Below the pieces are notes generated by a model. That model was not told where the DNA came from, did no database searches, and was given only the letters and a program-made list of their open reading frames with translations. A program made the translations under genes and the position numbers. Below are positions 50,014 through 57,640 of a DNA stretch of 64,000 bases, piece after piece; within the stretch, counting starts at the first letter, position 1, and every line of letters begins with the position of its first letter. The stretch comes from Streptomyces acidiscabies (lineage in GTDB: Bacteria > Actinomycetota > Actinomycetes > Streptomycetales > Streptomycetaceae), in assembly GCF_020010905.1 (NCBI RefSeq), contig NZ_JAGJBY010000001.1, positions 3,120,001-3,184,000 of the forward strand, in the 5' to 3' direction.

Positions 50014-51245
50014 TGAGCAACTCCTTCGTCAGAAAAGGACGTTCGCACGCCCCACAGCAGAAACACGGGATTGGTGGCCGCGAGCCGCGTCACATCCCCC
50101 GGCAGCGGCGCGAGCCGCGACGACTGCAACAGCACCCCGTCACAGGAGAACCCGGCACCGGACAGCGCCGCCCGCACGGCGGGCACCCGGTCGAGCGCGG
50201 CCATCGCCACGACGACCACCCGCCGCGCCCGCCGAGCGCACTCGGCGACGATGGCAGGCAGCTCACCGCCCCCACCGCCCACGAACACGGCGTCAGGATC
50301 GTCGAGTTGAGCCAAAGCAGAAGGCGCGACCCCATGCACCACATGGACGTCGACCCCGTGCGCGGCGGCATTCGCCCGCACCCGCTCCACCCCGTCCGCC
50401 GCCTTCTCGACGGCCGACACGGCAGCCCCGAACCGTGCGCACTCCACGGCCACGGACCCCGACCCGGACCCCACGTCCCACACCAACTCCCCGGCCCGGG
50501 GCCCGAGTCGGGCCAGCGCGAGCGCCCGCACCTCGAACTTCGTGATCATCGAGTCCCGGTGCGCGAAGTCGCCCTCCGCCAGCGCCCACCCCTCCGGAAA
50601 GGCGAACCCCCCTGCCAGCGACCGCATTTGAGAACCGGAGCGCCGCGCGTCGAGACACAGCACGACACTCACCGCCGTACCCCAGTCCCGCACAGCCGCC
50701 TCCTCGGGCGTCACCCGCTCCACCCGCTCCAGCGCCGGATCACCCAGCGCCGTCCCGACGACCAACTCCCGCTCGTACCCGAGGAGTCCGGCCCCTAGCT
50801 CGGCGGGCCCGCCCCCGGGCCCGGTCAACACGGCCACCTTGGGAAACGCCCGGCACACGTTCACGGCGACCCGGGGGTCCCGCCCGTGCGCGCTCACCAC
50901 GACCGCGTCGTCCCAGACAACTCCCAGCCGGGCGAAGGCGGTTGCCACCGACGACACCCCCGGCCGCACGTCCAGCGCCCCCGGCCCGAACCGCTCGGCG
51001 AGCGCCCGCACGACCCCGAAGAACCCCGGATCACCGGAGGCGAGCACGATGACGCGCCGCCCCTCACCGACGTACTTCTCGACGACGTCGAACGCGGGCG
51101 CGAGCGGGCCGAGAACGACCGTCGAGGCACCCTCGGGAAGCGCGACCGCGGACAGATGCCGCCGCCCCCCGACGACCAACTCCGCGCCGTCCAGCACCTC
51201 TTGGGGAACCGGCGAACCGGTCCCCGTACCGACGACGGTGATCAC
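50010..51245 (-). CDS. cobL: precorrin-6Y C5,15-methyltransferase CobL (CbiE-CbiT fusion)
   Basis: This 411-residue bifunctional enzyme carries a CbiE-like domain (about 1-200; VLASGDPGFFGVVRALAERF, VVSAHGRDPRVAVN) and a CbiT-like decarboxylating methyltransferase domain (about 215-400). The latter has DSMITKFEVRALALARLGPR and LVWDVGSGSGSVAVECAR, the SAM motif. It methylates C-5 and C-15 and removes the acetate carboxyl at C-12. It is coupled to cobM before it and cobJ after it by 4-base overlaps. Confidence 0.95.
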   Translation of the reverse strand: MITVVGTGTGSPVPQEVLDGAELVVGGRRHLSAVALPEGASTVVLGPLAPAFDVVEKYVGEGRRVIVLASGDPGFFGVVRALAERFGPGALDVRPGVSSVATAFARLGVVWDDAVVVSAHGRDPRVAVNVCRAFPKVAVLTGPGGGPAELGAGLLGYERELVVGTALGDPALERVERVTPEEAAVRDWGTAVSVVLCLDARRSGSQMRSLAGGFAFPEGWALAEGDFAHRDSMITKFEVRALALARLGPRAGELVWDVGSGSGSVAVECARFGAAVSAVEKAADGVERVRANAAAHGVDVHVVHGVAPSALAQLDDPDAVFVGGGGGELPAIVAECARRARRVVVVAMAALDRVPAVRAALSGAGFSCDGVLLQSSRLAPLPGDVTRLAATNPVFLLWGVRTSFSDEGVAQ

Positions 51246-52063
51246 GTACTCGCACCCCGTTCACGCCGCAGCGCCTTGCGCGCCTCCGGGTCGGCCTTGC
51301 GGTAGCCGTGGAAGTGGCCGGGGTGGTACAGGTGCGAGCGGGTGCCGCGCGCGCCGAGCGCCGGGCCGATCAGGAACAGCGTGTGCTTCCACAGCTTGTG
51401 CTCCTTGACGGTCTCCTCCAGCGTCTCGATCGTGCACCGCACGACCAACTCCTCGGGCCACGTGGCCTGGTAGGCGATCACGACCGGCGTCGACGTCGGG
51501 TAACCCCCTTCGAGCAGCTCCCGCACGAGCTGTCCGCTGCGCGCCGCCGACAGGAAGACCGCCATCGTCGTACCGTGCCGCGCGAACTCCCGCACCTCCT
51601 CGCCGGGCGGCATCGGCGTCTTGCCGCCGCCGAGACGGGTCAGGACGACGGACTGCGCGACCTCCGGGACCGTCAGCTCGCGCCCCGCGATCGCCGCGAC
51701 CGCCGAGAACGACGACACCCCGGGCACGATCTCCGTCTCGATGCCGAGTTCCTCGCACCGGTCGAGCTGCTCCTGCGTCCCGCCCCACAGCGCCGGGTCA
51801 CCGGAGTGGATGCGGGCCACCTTCAGGCCGTCCAGGTACGCGCGCTCGTACACGGCGACGACGTCCTCCAGCGACATCGTCGCCGAGTCGAGGACCTCCG
51901 CACCCTCGCGCGCGTGGTCCAGCACCTCCGCCTGGACCAGGCTCGCCGCCCAGATCACCACGTCCGCCTCGGCTATGGCCCGGGCGGCCCGGAACGTCAG
52001 CAGATCGGCGGCGCCGGGGCCGGCACCGACGAACGTCACCTTGCCGGTGGGGGCATCGGCCAT
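51242..52063 (-). CDS. cobM: precorrin-4 C11-methyltransferase CobM
   Basis: This 273-residue SAM-dependent methyltransferase shows GKVTFVGAGPGAADLLTFRA, ARIHSGDPALWGGTQEQLDR (SAM and substrate loop) and EIVPGVSSFSAVAAIAGREL. It is the first gene of the operon cobM-cobL-cobJ-cobH-cbiX-cobC. Only 79 bases separate it from the divergent ZIP gene. That gap holds a short hairpin but no recognisable cobalamin riboswitch, unlike the cobD operon. Confidence 0.95.
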   Translation of the reverse strand: MADAPTGKVTFVGAGPGAADLLTFRAARAIAEADVVIWAASLVQAEVLDHAREGAEVLDSATMSLEDVVAVYERAYLDGLKVARIHSGDPALWGGTQEQLDRCEELGIETEIVPGVSSFSAVAAIAGRELTVPEVAQSVVLTRLGGGKTPMPPGEEVREFARHGTTMAVFLSAARSGQLVRELLEGGYPTSTPVVIAYQATWPEELVVRCTIETLEETVKEHKLWKHTLFLIGPALGARGTRSHLYHPGHFHGYRKADPEARKALRRERGAST

Positions 52064-52111
52064 GGGGGAGAGTCCTTTCAGAAAGGGGTTACTGGAGCGT
52101 TACCGGCACAC

Positions 52112-52132
52112 CGGCGGCCGTACGGGCCGCCG
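52112..52132. promoter_or_regulatory. hairpin/palindrome in the cobM-ZIP promoter region
   Basis: CGGCGGCC (52112-52119) and GGCCGCCG (52125-52132) are perfect arms with a 5-base loop, 10 bases before the ZIP ATG. It could be an operator or an RNA hairpin controlling ZIP translation. No clear Zur-type box is seen. Confidence 0.35.
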
Positions 52133-52142
52133 ACCTGCGGAC

Positions 52143-52907
52143 ATGCGCGAACAAGGGGAGATCGGATACGAAGTCCTCATGGCGGTCTTCGTCGCGCTCG
52201 GCGCGTTCCTGATGACGCTGGCCGGTGGTTGGACGGCGCAGCGTGTGACCGACCGTCGCCATCTGGTGCTGGGCCTGGCGGGCGGCCTGATGCTGGGGGT
52301 CGTCGGCCTCGACCTGCTCCCCGAGGCCCTCGACGCGGCGGGCACCGAGGTGTACGGCGTCCCCGCCGCCCTCCTGCTCTTCGTCGCCGGATTCCTGCTG
52401 GCCCATCTGGTGGAACGCCTCCTCGCGCTCCGCCAGGCCGCGCACGGCGCCGAGGAACATGACGGCCGCGCCCCCGAGGTCGGTCTCACGGCCGCCGCCG
52501 CGATGGTCGGCCACAGCGCCATGGACGGCGTCGCCATCGGCGCGGCCTTCCAGGTCGGCGGGGGCATGGGGACGGCCGTCGCGCTCGCCGTCATCGCCCA
52601 CGACTTCGCCGACGGCTTCAACACGTACACGATCACGAGCCTCTACGGAAACGCCCGCCGCAAGGCCCTGACCATGCTGTTCGCGGACGCCGCCGCCCCC
52701 GTCGCCGGCGCCCTCTCGACGACGTTCATCACCGTCCCGGAGCAACTGCTCGGCGGCTATCTCGGCTTCTTCGGCGGCGCCCTCCTCTACCTCGCCGCCG
52801 CCGAGATCCTCCCCGAGGCCCACCACGACCACCCGGCCCGCTCGACGGTCCTGTGCACGATCGCGGGGGCGGCGTTCATCTGGCTGGTGGTGGGACTGGC
52901 GGGGTGA
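52143..52907 (+). CDS. ZIP family metal transporter (GufA-like)
   Basis: This 254-residue membrane protein has about eight hydrophobic segments. Metal-site motifs typical of ZIP carriers are present: VGHSAMDGVAIGAAF (H-S-x-x-D-G, segment IV) and VIAHDFADGFNTY followed by a later acidic/His pair EILPEAHHDHPAR. It imports divalent metal, usually zinc. It alone is on the plus strand within the cobalamin cluster and is convergent with cobI and divergent from cobM. This location makes cobalt a possible substrate. The start may be 52143 or ATG 52179; neither has a good ribosome-binding site. Confidence 0.88.
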   Translation: MREQGEIGYEVLMAVFVALGAFLMTLAGGWTAQRVTDRRHLVLGLAGGLMLGVVGLDLLPEALDAAGTEVYGVPAALLLFVAGFLLAHLVERLLALRQAAHGAEEHDGRAPEVGLTAAAAMVGHSAMDGVAIGAAFQVGGGMGTAVALAVIAHDFADGFNTYTITSLYGNARRKALTMLFADAAAPVAGALSTTFITVPEQLLGGYLGFFGGALLYLAAAEILPEAHHDHPARSTVLCTIAGAAFIWLVVGLAG

Positions 52908-52924
52908 GGGTTGTGCAACCGGTC

Positions 52925-53656
52925 TCACAACTTCCCACCCCGCCCGCTCTCCCGCCGCGCCGGCGAGATCAGCGTCGACAGATACGGCAACGGCTCCCCG
53001 TCCAGCTCCGACGCGGCCCGCACGGTCTCGCCCTCAAGTCCCAGCGAAGCCCCCCACACGGCCCCCTCGATCCGCCCGGTCTCCCGGAGCGCCTCGACGA
53101 CCTCCGCCGCCTGCCGCCCGAACTTGTACGCCACGACGGTCCCGGCCCCCGCGAGCGCCTCCTTCAGCACCGCCGCCCCCGCTGTCACCGGCACGAGCGT
53201 CAACGGCTCGGTCCCCTCCGTCAGCACGGCCCCCGACCGCGCCGCGAGGTCCTGCATCGCCGTGATCCCCGGCACGGTCTCGACGACCGTCCCCGGCACC
53301 AGCTCCGCGACGGTCTGCGCGAGATAGGTGAACGTCGAATACACGTTCGGGTCCCCGATGGTCGCGAACGCAACAGCCGCATGTTCCCGCAACAACCCGG
53401 CGACCCGCTCCCCGGCGGCATCCCAGGCAGCCTCACGCCGACCGCGGTCACTGCGCTCGTTCAACGCGAAGACGATCCGTACGACCTTGTCCTCCGGGAC
53501 GTAGTGCAGCACGGTCGCTTCAGCGCGCCCGCGTTCGCCGGTATCCATCACGGGTACGACGACGACATCCGCGTCCCGCAGCGCGTTGACCCCCTTGACG
53601 GTCACCAGCTCCGGATCCCCCGGCCCCACACCGACCCCGACCAGCTTGCTGCTCAT
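52925..53656 (-). CDS. cobI: precorrin-2 C20-methyltransferase CobI/CbiL
   Basis: This 243-residue SAM-dependent methyltransferase has KLVGVGVGPGDPELVTVKGV, FATIGDPNVYSTFTYLAQTV and ETVPGITAMQDLAARSG. It performs the second ring methylation. It is the last gene of the riboswitch-led cobD operon. ATG 53656 overlaps the cobB stop (ATGA); an upstream in-frame start at 53668 would enlarge the overlap without reason. Confidence 0.95.
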   Translation of the reverse strand: MSSKLVGVGVGPGDPELVTVKGVNALRDADVVVVPVMDTGERGRAEATVLHYVPEDKVVRIVFALNERSDRGRREAAWDAAGERVAGLLREHAAVAFATIGDPNVYSTFTYLAQTVAELVPGTVVETVPGITAMQDLAARSGAVLTEGTEPLTLVPVTAGAAVLKEALAGAGTVVAYKFGRQAAEVVEALRETGRIEGAVWGASLGLEGETVRAASELDGEPLPYLSTLISPARRESGRGGKL

Positions 53657-55059
53657 GACGTCCGGCACCTCTCCACGAACCGACGGGCCACACCGGGCTC
53701 ACCAGCCCAATGCGTATGCAAATAACTCGCGTGCACATTACGCGCCACGAACCCCTCCACTCGACCCCGAGCCCCTCGAAACCCCCAGGCAGGAGCGGCG
53801 CCGGCCCCCGGTTCGACCACGGTCCGATGAAACTCGTGCCCCCGCATCCGCGTCCCGACCCCGGCGAGCACGCTCTCACTGACGGCAACGGCATCCCGAT
53901 ACCCGAGGGTCAGCCGCTCACTCATGCGAGCGGAGGCATCGATAACTCCGCACATGGGAACCCCGTCAAGCTCCCGACACAGATAAAGCAACCCGGCACA
54001 CTCGGCAGCAACAGGACCCCCACCCTCGACCAACGAGGTAACGGCCTTACGCAGAGCCTCATTTCCGGACAACTCAGAGGCATACACCTCGGGAAACCCA
54101 CCCCCGATGACAACCCCGGAGGTCCCGTCGGGAAGCGCCTCATCTCGCAACGGGTCAAAGCTCACGACGTCAGCCCCGGCAGCGGCAAGCAGTTCGGTGT
54201 GCTCGGCATAGGAAAAACTGAAGGCGGCCCCACCAGCAACAGCGATGACAGGCTTGCCAGTTGGCGGATCTGCAACGCCCTGCGACGTCAACCCTTCATC
54301 CAACTGAGTCGGGTGGAGGGTGGGCGAGGCGGGGGTCCAGGGGGCAGAGCCCCCTGGTACCTCACCAGCAGTACGCGCCAACGCCTCCAACGCCTCCAGG
54401 TCACACCCTTCGGCGACCTGCGCAGCCATCGCCGCCACAGCCTCAACAGCCGCCCCCCGCCGCTCAATCACCGGCACCAACCCAAGATGCCGAGAAGGCA
54501 CATCCACTTGAGCAACCCGCCGCAACACCCCCAACACCGCCACCCCGACCCCCTCCAACGCCTCCCGCAACAACTCCTCATGCCGGTCGGACGCCACCTT
54601 GTTGAGGATCACACCCCCCACCCGAACCTCGGGATCCCAGGAAACGAACCCATGCACCAGCGCGGCAACGGACCGGGACTGCGACGACGCGTCGACGACC
54701 AGCACCACCGGCGCCCGCAACAACTTCGCGACCTGAGCCGTGGACGCCAACTCCCCTTCACCGGCGGCCCCGTCGTACATCCCCATGACGCCCTCGACGA
54801 TGGCGAGATCGCACCCCTGAGCCCCGTGGAGGAACAGGGGAGCGACCAACTCCGGCCCACAGAGGTACGCGTCGAGATTCCGCCCCACCCGCCCAGCAGC
54901 CAGCGAGTGATACCCGGGATCGATATAGTCCGGCCCCACCTTGTGCGGAGACACGACAACCCCCCGCGCGGCGAACGCGGCCATCAACCCCGTGGCAACA
55001 GTGGTCTTCCCGCTCCCGGAAGCCGGCGCGGCAATGACCAACCGAGGAACGGACCTCAC
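53653..55059 (-). CDS. cobB: cobyrinic acid a,c-diamide synthase CobB/CbiA
   Basis: This 468-residue glutamine-dependent amidase has an N-terminal ATP-binding domain (APASGSGKTTVATGLMAAFA; PHKVGPDYIDPGYH). The C-terminal triad-type glutaminase domain has its nucleophile in VAAECAGLLYLCREL. Between the domains (about residues 220-250) is a Gly/Pro/Trp-containing linker encoded by a palindromic insertion (54337-54357). GTG 55059 overlaps the cobO stop by four bases; another GTG three bases upstream is possible. It amidates the a and c side chains. Confidence 0.93.
   Translation of the reverse strand: MRSVPRLVIAAPASGSGKTTVATGLMAAFAARGVVVSPHKVGPDYIDPGYHSLAAGRVGRNLDAYLCGPELVAPLFLHGAQGCDLAIVEGVMGMYDGAAGEGELASTAQVAKLLRAPVVLVVDASSQSRSVAALVHGFVSWDPEVRVGGVILNKVASDRHEELLREALEGVGVAVLGVLRRVAQVDVPSRHLGLVPVIERRGAAVEAVAAMAAQVAEGCDLEALEALARTAGEVPGGSAPWTPASPTLHPTQLDEGLTSQGVADPPTGKPVIAVAGGAAFSFSYAEHTELLAAAGADVVSFDPLRDEALPDGTSGVVIGGGFPEVYASELSGNEALRKAVTSLVEGGGPVAAECAGLLYLCRELDGVPMCGVIDASARMSERLTLGYRDAVAVSESVLAGVGTRMRGHEFHRTVVEPGAGAAPAWGFRGARGRVEGFVARNVHASYLHTHWAGEPGVARRFVERCRTS
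54337..54357. repeat. palindromic insertion within cobB
   Basis: CCAGGGGG (54337-54344) and CCCCCTGG (54350-54357) are perfect arms with a 5-base centre, inside a GC-rich stretch coding for the interdomain linker (GGSAPWTP). Palindromes of this look recur in Streptomyces genomes, so an in-frame mobile palindrome is likely. Confidence 0.6.
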
Positions 55060-55655
55060 CACTCGATACCCCTCTGCCCCTTCTGCCCCGCGTCCATCGG
55101 ATGCTTGACCTTGGACATGTCGGTGACGAGATCGGCGACGGCGACCAGCTTCTCGGGAGCGTTACGCCCGGTGATCACAACATGCTGGGTACCAGGCCGA
55201 TTTCGCAGCACATCGACGACCTCATCGGTGTCGACCCACCCCCAGTGCATCGGATACGCGAACTCGTCGAGCACGTACAGCTTGTACGTCTCGGCGGCGA
55301 GATCCCGCTTGACCTGCTCCCAACCCTCCCGAGCCTTCTCCTCGTTGTCCATCTGGTCGTCCCGCTGGACCCAGGACCACCCCTCACCCATCTTGTGCCA
55401 GTTGACGGACCCGCCCTCACCGGAAGCCCCGAGCACGCGAAGAGCGTTCTCCTCCCCGACCTTCCACTTCGCGGACTTGACGAACTGGAACACCCCGATG
55501 GGCCACCCCTGATTCCAGGCGCGCAGGGCGAGCCCGAACGCGGCGGTCGACTTCCCCTTCCCAACTCCCGTGTGTACGACGACAAGTGGCCGATTACGAC
55601 GCTGACGGGTCGTCAGCCCGTCGTCCGGCACCACACTCGGCTGCCCCTGAGGCAT
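55056..55655 (-). CDS. cobO: cob(I)yrinic acid a,c-diamide adenosyltransferase CobO
   Basis: This 199-residue corrinoid adenosyltransferase of the CobA/CobO type has a variant P-loop VVVHTGVGKGKSTAAFGLAL, the segment FQFVKSAKWKVGEE, and VLDEFAYPMHWGWVD, a Walker B-like region. It transfers adenosyl from ATP to Co(I). The ATG shares one base with the stop of the chelatase gene (TAATG on the coding strand), so the operon is tightly coupled. Confidence 0.95.
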   Translation of the reverse strand: MPQGQPSVVPDDGLTTRQRRNRPLVVVHTGVGKGKSTAAFGLALRAWNQGWPIGVFQFVKSAKWKVGEENALRVLGASGEGGSVNWHKMGEGWSWVQRDDQMDNEEKAREGWEQVKRDLAAETYKLYVLDEFAYPMHWGWVDTDEVVDVLRNRPGTQHVVITGRNAPEKLVAVADLVTDMSKVKHPMDAGQKGQRGIEW

Positions 55656-57640
55656 TACGCGGCCCTCCTCTGAACATCCTTGACCAGCCCGGCAATTGAA
55701 TCGGCGCGCAGCTCGTCGAGCGTGACGGCCGTACCCCCCAGCTCACCCGCGAGCTGCCCCGCGAGCCCCAACCGCACAGGCCCCGACTCACAGTCGACGA
55801 CGACGGAGGCGACCCCGTCGGCGGCGAACAGCCGAGCGGCACGCCCGGCAAGAGCGACCGGCTCGGGCCCCCCGGTGGCCCGCCCATCGGTCACGACGAC
55901 GACGAGCGCCCGCCGAGCCGGATCCCGCAACCGCTCAACTCGCAGCACGTCATGGGCTTTCAACAGCCCGGCGGCAAGAGGCGTACGCCCCCCGGTAGGC
56001 AGCGACTCCAGCCGAGCGGCGGCGGCGTCGACGGACGAGGTAGGAGGCAGCGCGAGATCCCCGGAGGTCCCCCGGAACGTCACCAACCCCACCTTGTCGC
56101 GCCGCTGATACGCGTCGAGCAGCAACGACACCACGGCCCCCTTCACAGCGCTCATCCGCTGCCGAGCGGCCATGGACCCGGACGCGTCGACGACGAAGAG
56201 CACGAGGTTCCCCTCCCGCCCCTCTCGCGACGCCTGCCGCAGATCGTCCCGCCGCACGACCAGCCCCGGCCCGGACCGCCCCCGAGCCCGCTGATGCGGC
56301 GCGGCGGCCTGCACGGTCGCCGCCAAGTGCAGCTTGGTGAGCGCCCCTTGAGGCCGCCGGGCCCCTGTCGTACGACCGTGCTCGGTACGCGCCCGAGACC
56401 GCCGCCCGGCAGCCCCCTCGCCGATCCCCGGCACGCTCAACACCTTGGTACGGAACGGCTCGGAGGCCCGTACGGCGGACTGCTCGCCGCCGCCCCCTCC
56501 TACAGGCTCCCCGCCCTCCCCGGCCTCGGGCTGGGCGGCGGCTCCACCGTCTCCCTGCCCGTCCTGGGGTGACGGCTGCCCGCCACCCCCACCGGGCCCG
56601 TCCGGATCGGGATCGTCCTCAGGAGACTCCCCCGAGAACTCCTCCAACGTCTCGTCGAGCTTGTCCTCGTCAAGTCCCGGCGCGTCAAAGGGATTTCGCC
56701 TACGACGATGAGGCAGCGCCAGCAACGCGGCCTGCCGCACATCCTCCGCCAGCACCTCGGTCCGCCCCGCCCACGCGGCCAACGCGGTAGCGGTACGCGC
56801 CATCACGATGTCGGCCCGCATCCCGTCGACCTCAAAGGCCGCACAGGTAGCCGCGATCTGCCGCAACACCCCGTCCCCGAGCAGCACGGACGGCAACAAC
56901 TCCCGCGCGGCAACGATCCGTTGCCGTACAGCAGCCTCCTCGCCGGCCCAACGCTCCGAGAACTCGGCCGGGTTGTCGTCGTACGCGAGCCGCCGCCGCA
57001 CGACCTCGACGCGCTGATCGGGTTCGCGGGAGGCGGCGACCTCGACGGTCAACCCGAACCGGTCGAGCAACTGCGGTCGCAGCTCGCCTTCTTCAGGGTT
57101 CATGGTCCCGACGAGCAGGAACCGAGCGGCATGCCGCACGGACACGCCCTCGCGCTCGACGTACGACGCACCCATGGCGGCGGCGTCGAGCAAGAGGTCG
57201 ACGAGGTGATCGTGCAGGAGGTTGACCTCATCGACGTACAGAATCCCGCGATGAGCGTCGGCGAGGAGTCCCGGCTCGAACGCCTTCACACCCTCGGCAA
57301 GCGCACGCTCGATATCCAGCGCACCCACCAGCCGGTCCTCGGACGCCCCGACAGGCAACTCGACCATCCGAGCGGCACGTTGAGCATCACCGCCGGCCTC
57401 GTGCGGCCCATCAGGACAAGCCGGATCAGGAGCCGCCGGATCACAGGAGAACCGACACCCGGCGACCACATCCACCGCAGGCAGCAGCGCCGAAAGCGCC
57501 CGCACAGCAGTCGACTTGGCGGTCCCCTTCTCCCCGCGCACCAACACGCCACCCACAGCGGGCGACACGGCGTTCAGCAGCAGCGCAAGCCGCAGATCGT
57601 CCTGCCCCACAACTGCCGTGAACGGAAACGGAGTACTCAC
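55655..57640 (-). CDS. putative cobaltochelatase subunit (fused ChlI-ChlD type)
   Basis: This 661-residue protein joins an AAA+ ATPase (about 1-330; Walker A RGEKGTAKSTAVRALSAL, Walker B GILYVDEVNLL) to a von Willebrand A domain. The linker is Pro/Gly/Glu-rich (about 340-430), and the VWA domain (about 475-650) has the MIDAS motif DASGSMAARQR and later TDGRATGG. It resembles the I and D subunits of magnesium chelatase in one chain and probably acts with CobN for ATP-driven cobalt insertion in place of CobS/CobT. The GTG start overlaps the cobN stop. Confidence 0.9.
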   Translation of the reverse strand: MSTPFPFTAVVGQDDLRLALLLNAVSPAVGGVLVRGEKGTAKSTAVRALSALLPAVDVVAGCRFSCDPAAPDPACPDGPHEAGGDAQRAARMVELPVGASEDRLVGALDIERALAEGVKAFEPGLLADAHRGILYVDEVNLLHDHLVDLLLDAAAMGASYVEREGVSVRHAARFLLVGTMNPEEGELRPQLLDRFGLTVEVAASREPDQRVEVVRRRLAYDDNPAEFSERWAGEEAAVRQRIVAARELLPSVLLGDGVLRQIAATCAAFEVDGMRADIVMARTATALAAWAGRTEVLAEDVRQAALLALPHRRRRNPFDAPGLDEDKLDETLEEFSGESPEDDPDPDGPGGGGGQPSPQDGQGDGGAAAQPEAGEGGEPVGGGGGEQSAVRASEPFRTKVLSVPGIGEGAAGRRSRARTEHGRTTGARRPQGALTKLHLAATVQAAAPHQRARGRSGPGLVVRRDDLRQASREGREGNLVLFVVDASGSMAARQRMSAVKGAVVSLLLDAYQRRDKVGLVTFRGTSGDLALPPTSSVDAAAARLESLPTGGRTPLAAGLLKAHDVLRVERLRDPARRALVVVVTDGRATGGPEPVALAGRAARLFAADGVASVVVDCESGPVRLGLAGQLAGELGGTAVTLDELRADSIAGLVKDVQRRAA

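Noticed and set aside
52064..52142. A second cobalamin riboswitch upstream of cobM
   Set aside because: The gap is only 79 bases, too short for the class, and lacks the B12 box and the CCGCCACTGT block.
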